A model generated the notes under the pieces. That model had not been told where the DNA came from. It saw only the letters and a list, made by a program, of their open reading frames with translations, and did not search any database. This document shows, one piece after another, positions 36,563 through 39,910 of a stretch of 39,910 bases of DNA. The DNA is from Chloroflexota bacterium. GTDB lineage: Bacteria > Chloroflexota > Dehalococcoidia > UBA2979. Position 1 is the stretch's first letter; every line of letters starts with the position of its first letter. Location: positions 1 through 39,910 of the forward strand of contig JAQCKI010000004.1 in the NCBI GenBank assembly GCA_027592645.1, read 5' to 3'. A program made the translations under genes and the position numbers.

Positions 36563-37345
36563 CTACTCCACCGAGGACGTGGCCCGGACCAGCTCGAACA
36601 CCAGATCGCCGTTGTCCCAGCGCAGGACCACGTGCGGCGCATCCACGCTAATCCACGCCGTACGCACCGCCCGGCCGCTGCGGAAGATGAGGCGCCACGC
36701 CTCGAACTCGCCGGCAGGCACCGTGACCGTCTCGCGCTGCGGCACCTGCAGGTTCACGGTCTGCTGGCTGCGATCCATGGGGTTCACCGACACGTAGTTG
36801 CGGTTGAAGCCCTCCTCGAACGCCAGTGTCCGCCACAGCCACAACGACGACTCGTTGTCGAAGGCGTAATCACGCAGCCGCACGGATCCCTCGTCGGTGT
36901 CGCCGCCTTGCGTGCGGATCGAGGCCAGCCGCAGGTCGCCCTCGGCGTCCACCTCGTACGTCCAGTCGTACCGCTCCTCGGACATCGAGTCGTCAGAGGC
37001 GCGGCGGACGATCACGCGCTCGCCGGAGACCGCAGCGAACGTGGTGGCATCCACCGTGACAATGGTCGTATCGGTGGCCGGTGTTCCGCCGGCGGGTGTC
37101 CCCGCCTCGGTGTACTGCTGCACCAGCACCAGCCGGTCGCCATCGAGGTGCGTCTCCAGCGTGCCGTGGCCGACCAGGTCGCCCTCCACCGTGCGCAGGT
37201 AGTAGACGAGGCGCTCCTCCGCGGCCCAGGCGGCGGAGCCGACGATGTCGCCCGTAGGCGCGCTGGGCGTGGCCCCCTGGCAACCGGCGGCGAGCAGGGC
37301 GACGAGGCCGAGGGCGAGCGCGGAGGTCGCGCGGCGGAACGTCAC
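36563..37345 (-). CDS. Putative lipoprotein, DUF3108-like
   Basis: Signal peptide with lipobox ALLAAGC; C-terminal VTVPAGEFEAWRLIFRSGRAVRTAWISVDAPHVVLRWDNGDLVFELV resembles DUF3108-type beta proteins. GTG at 37345 overlaps the upstream stop. Confidence 0.7.
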   Translation of the reverse strand: MTFRRATSALALGLVALLAAGCQGATPSAPTGDIVGSAAWAAEERLVYYLRTVEGDLVGHGTLETHLDGDRLVLVQQYTEAGTPAGGTPATDTTIVTVDATTFAAVSGERVIVRRASDDSMSEERYDWTYEVDAEGDLRLASIRTQGGDTDEGSVRLRDYAFDNESSLWLWRTLAFEEGFNRNYVSVNPMDRSQQTVNLQVPQRETVTVPAGEFEAWRLIFRSGRAVRTAWISVDAPHVVLRWDNGDLVFELVRATSSVE

Positions 37346-38379
37346 GAGGCGGCGGTGAGCGACTCGAGCACGGCGCGGATGCGCGGGATCGCCGCTTCGA
37401 TCTGCGCTGCGGTCACGTCCATGTGACACACCATGCGGACGCGCTGAACTGATGTCCCGGTGCAGAGCACACCCTCCTCCGCGAGCCGGCGGCGGAACTC
37501 CGCGCCGTCCACCCCTTCGAGGGTGAAAAAGACGATGTTGGTGTCCGTGCCGGCCGGGTCCATGCGGACGTGCGGCATCGTGGCGATCGCATCCGCCAGC
37601 CGCCGCGCGTTCGCGTGATCCTCGGCCAGCCGCTCCACGTTGTGCTCCAGCGCGTAGAGCGCCGCCGAGGCGATCATGCCGGACTGTCGCATCGCGCCGC
37701 CCAGCAGCCGGCGGTTATGCCGCGCGCGGTCGATGAACTCGCGCGGGCCAGTGATCACGGAGCCAACAGGAGCGCCGAGGCCCTTCGAGAAGCAGAACGA
37801 GACCGTGTCCGCCTCCGCGACCAGCGCCGCGGCGGTGGTCTCCAGCGCGGCGGCGGCGTTGAAGATACGCGCGCCGTCCACGTGCACGCTCAGGCCTCGC
37901 TCGTGCGCCACGTCCGCGACCGAGCGCATCTCGCTGGCGGTCAACGCGGCGCCACCGCAGCGGTTGTGCGTGTTCTCCAGGCAGACGACCGAGGTCTTCG
38001 GCCACGAGTCGCGGATCAGCGAACGCACCTCGGCGGGATCGATGCGGCCGCGCTCGTCGTTGCGGGCGGCGCGCACGGGGATGCTGCCGAGCACCGAGGC
38101 GCCCATGCCTTCGTGGTTCAGGATGTGGGACTCGCTGCCCGCGATCGCTTCCTCGCCGCGGCCGCAGTGCGTCAGCAACGCCACGAGATTCGCCATGGTG
38201 CCGCTGGGCACGTACAGCGCCGCCTCTTTGCCGATGCGGGCAGCGGCGGCCTCCTCCAGTGCATGGACGGAGGGGTCTTCTCCCAGCATGTCGTCGCCCA
38301 CCTCGGCGCGGGCCATCGCCTCGCGCATCCCGGCGGACGGCCGCGTCACGGTGTCCGAACGTAGGTCGATGACGTCCAC
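37342..38379 (-). CDS. ltaE: Low-specificity L-threonine aldolase (beta-eliminating lyase family)
   Basis: IDLRSDTVTRPSAGMREAMARAEVGDDMLGEDPSVHALEE; VHVDGARIFNAAAAL; SFCFSKGLGAPVGSVI (PLP Lys). Confidence 0.94.
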   Translation of the reverse strand: MDVIDLRSDTVTRPSAGMREAMARAEVGDDMLGEDPSVHALEEAAAARIGKEAALYVPSGTMANLVALLTHCGRGEEAIAGSESHILNHEGMGASVLGSIPVRAARNDERGRIDPAEVRSLIRDSWPKTSVVCLENTHNRCGGAALTASEMRSVADVAHERGLSVHVDGARIFNAAAALETTAAALVAEADTVSFCFSKGLGAPVGSVITGPREFIDRARHNRRLLGGAMRQSGMIASAALYALEHNVERLAEDHANARRLADAIATMPHVRMDPAGTDTNIVFFTLEGVDGAEFRRRLAEEGVLCTGTSVQRVRMVCHMDVTAAQIEAAIPRIRAVLESLTAAS

Positions 38380-38405
38380 GGTGTGGCCCTCCGGCAGGCG
38401 CGCCG

Positions 38406-38441
38406 CTCGATGGCGCCCCGATTGGCGCCCCCGTTGGCGCC
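38406..38441. repeat. Three 12-bp tandem repeats upstream of threonine aldolase
   Basis: ctcgatggcgcc / ccgattggcgcc / cccgttggcgcc; core TTGGCGCC with exact 12-bp periodicity. Confidence 0.6.
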
Positions 38442-38500
38442 GAGGCGGAGCGTAGCATCGGAGCGGGTCAGGTTCTGCGGTGACGCCGGCGGACGGCCGG

Positions 38501-38953
38501 TCAGGACGGGGGGCGCTCCCAGAGCGTCTGGTAGCCCTCGCCGCCGCGGATCATCGCCGCCACGTCGGCGCGCTCCAGGCGCTGGCCCTCGCGGTAGGCG
38601 AGCCCCACGGCGTCCGCCGCCGGCTCGCCGCCGATGCCGATCATGCGGCGCTCGATGTCTTCCCACACGCCGGACTCGCGCAGCGCGCGGATCGAGCGCG
38701 GCCAGTGGAAGACCGTGATCTGCTCTGGCAGCGGCATCCCGGGGCGCTCCTTCTGCAGGAAGCGGTAGCGCTCCTCGGCGGAAGTGACCGGCGGCACCAG
38801 CCGGATGTAGGGCCGGCCGTCCGGGTCAGGACGCGAATCGACGAGCAACCGTTGCTCGATCATCGAGAAGCGGATCACGAAGACTTCCGCGTTCGCAACC
38901 ACTCGGCGAACCGCGTCCATGTCGATGCCATCGCCGTCCGGGCGTCCTGCCAT
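38501..38953 (-). CDS. Conserved-looking hypothetical protein of unknown function
   Basis: 150 aa: MAGRPDGDGIDMDAVRRVVANAEVFVIRFSMIEQRLLVDSRPDPDGRPYIRLVPPVTSAEERYRFLQKERPGMPLPEQITVFHWPRSIRALRESGVWEDIERRMIG... Confidence 0.75.
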   Translation of the reverse strand: MAGRPDGDGIDMDAVRRVVANAEVFVIRFSMIEQRLLVDSRPDPDGRPYIRLVPPVTSAEERYRFLQKERPGMPLPEQITVFHWPRSIRALRESGVWEDIERRMIGIGGEPAADAVGLAYREGQRLERADVAAMIRGGEGYQTLWERPPS

Positions 38954-38987
38954 GCGATCAGTCTACCGCCCGTGCGCCACGGTCCCG

Positions 38988-39776
38988 TCACCGCACCTGG
39001 AACGTGCGATCCAGGAACGGGACGGTGATCAGCCCCGACATGTGCAGGCCGAAGAACATCAGGATGCCGCCGCCGATGCGCGTGAGCAGCGGCAACTGGT
39101 CCGTGACGAGGCTGCCGGCGAGGCCGACCGAGGCGCCCACGGCGGTGAACACCACCGTGAACCCGATGACGAACGCGATCGCGTTGCCCAGCACCCGCGC
39201 TCGCGCTGCCGCTCCGCCCTCGGCACCACCGAGCACGGCCTCGCCCGCGATGTTGATCAGGTACACCGGCACCAGCGGCAGCACGCACGGCGAGAGGAAC
39301 GAGACGATTCCCCCGAAGAACGCGATCCCGGGCCCCAGCCAGCCCTCGAGGCCCGTCGAGAGGTTCTGCTCGGCCGACGCGGTCGACTCGAACAGGAAGC
39401 CCAGGCCCTGGAAGTAGCGCGCCATCCGCTCGAAGTCGCCGAGCACCATCAGGATGCCGACGACGATAAAGACGGCCCCGCTGGCGACCATCAACTTCGG
39501 GAGGTACGGGTTCAACCGCCGCAGCCGTGGCGACAGCCAGCCGAAGAACGCGCCCATCGCGATGAACCAGACGCCGAGGCCCAGCGAGTACGCGAAGAGA
39601 AGCAGCGCGCCCTGGTACGCCGTCCCGGAGGTCGCCGCGAGCGTCAGCACCACGCCGAGGATCGGCCCGATGCACGGCGACCACGCGATCGAGAACGTCG
39701 CGCCGATGGCGAACGACCGCGGGTAGCCCCGGCTGAGCCAGTGACGTCCCGGCGAGGAGACCGGTGCCGCGGTCAC
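38988..39776 (-). CDS. ccdA: Cytochrome c biogenesis protein, CcdA/DsbD transmembrane family
   Basis: Polytopic; GPGIAFFGGIVSFLSPCVLPLVPVYLINIAGE and FSIAWSPCIGPILGVVL carry the two conserved TM cysteines. Confidence 0.93.
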   Translation of the reverse strand: MTAAPVSSPGRHWLSRGYPRSFAIGATFSIAWSPCIGPILGVVLTLAATSGTAYQGALLLFAYSLGLGVWFIAMGAFFGWLSPRLRRLNPYLPKLMVASGAVFIVVGILMVLGDFERMARYFQGLGFLFESTASAEQNLSTGLEGWLGPGIAFFGGIVSFLSPCVLPLVPVYLINIAGEAVLGGAEGGAAARARVLGNAIAFVIGFTVVFTAVGASVGLAGSLVTDQLPLLTRIGGGILMFFGLHMSGLITVPFLDRTFQVR

Positions 39777-39910
39777 TCCTCGACGCCCAGCAGGCGACGT
39801 CGGGCGGCGTCGTACCGCTCCTTCGCGCGCACCTCGCGATTCAGCAGGCCCTTGATCTGCTCGGGGGGCATCCGCTCACCATCGAGGAGCAACGCGGGGA
39901 CGCGCGCCAG
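39773..39910 (-). CDS. C-terminal fragment of an ORF running off the window; possibly a thioredoxin-fold partner of CcdA
   Basis: Manual minus-strand translation: ...LARVPALLLDGERMPPEQIKGLLNREVRAKERYDAARRRLLGVEE*; stop overlaps ccdA GTG start; VPALLLDGE resembles the cis-Pro strand of thioredoxin folds. Confidence 0.5.
   Translation of the reverse strand: MARVPALLLDGERMPPEQIKGLLNREVRAKERYDAARRRLLGVEE

Noticed and set aside
1-39910. Mobile elements, CRISPR arrays, prophage or toxin-antitoxin islands
   Set aside because: No repeat-spacer array, transposase, integrase with att-like repeats or phage structural gene was seen; the only recombinase homolog looks catalytically dead and has no visible element boundaries.
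1-39910. tRNA/rRNA genes
   Set aside because: No T-loop GTTCRANYC-centred cloverleaf or conserved rRNA segments were noticed by eye; a tRNAscan run would be decisive.

Overview
High-GC chromosomal segment, gene-dense and mostly housekeeping. Gene content and codon bias suggest Chloroflexota/Dehalococcoidia-like bacteria (inference only). Recognisable blocks, left to right: partial birA (-), a putative 22-24 aa micropeptide unit (-), class III aminotransferase (-), an apparently frameshifted MFS transporter (+), murE (-), a PNPOx-family protein (+), RNase P RNA (-), a large serine-recombinase homolog lacking its catalytic motifs (-), yceD-rpmF-fabD-fabG-nusB-acpP-tatB-tatC-udg4-rnj-ftsK (+), a structured intergenic region that may be an ncRNA, uvrB / GGDEF / ruvA / ruvC / yebC (-), panB-panC (-), P1 peptidase, alpha/beta hydrolase-fold protein, mutM, polA (all -), a giant FtsX-type permease with two ABC ATPases (+), a tandem ferredoxin-like-fold protein and a membrane-anchored SNase nuclease (+), then lipoprotein, threonine aldolase, DUF protein, ccdA and a truncated ORF (-). 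No CRISPR array, prophage, IS element, tRNA or rRNA was seen. The best leads are: (1) a compact promoter-operator-SD-micropeptide-terminator unit at 247-421; (2) a multi-hairpin, P1-closed structured RNA candidate at ~17199-17393 between convergent genes; (3) a catalytically dead, apparently domesticated serine recombinase beside rnpB; (4) an ABC ATPase with an AbrB-like C-terminal domain; (5) an alpha/beta hydrolase fold with Gly at the nucleophile elbow. All of this was read by eye; no homology search or folding program was run.
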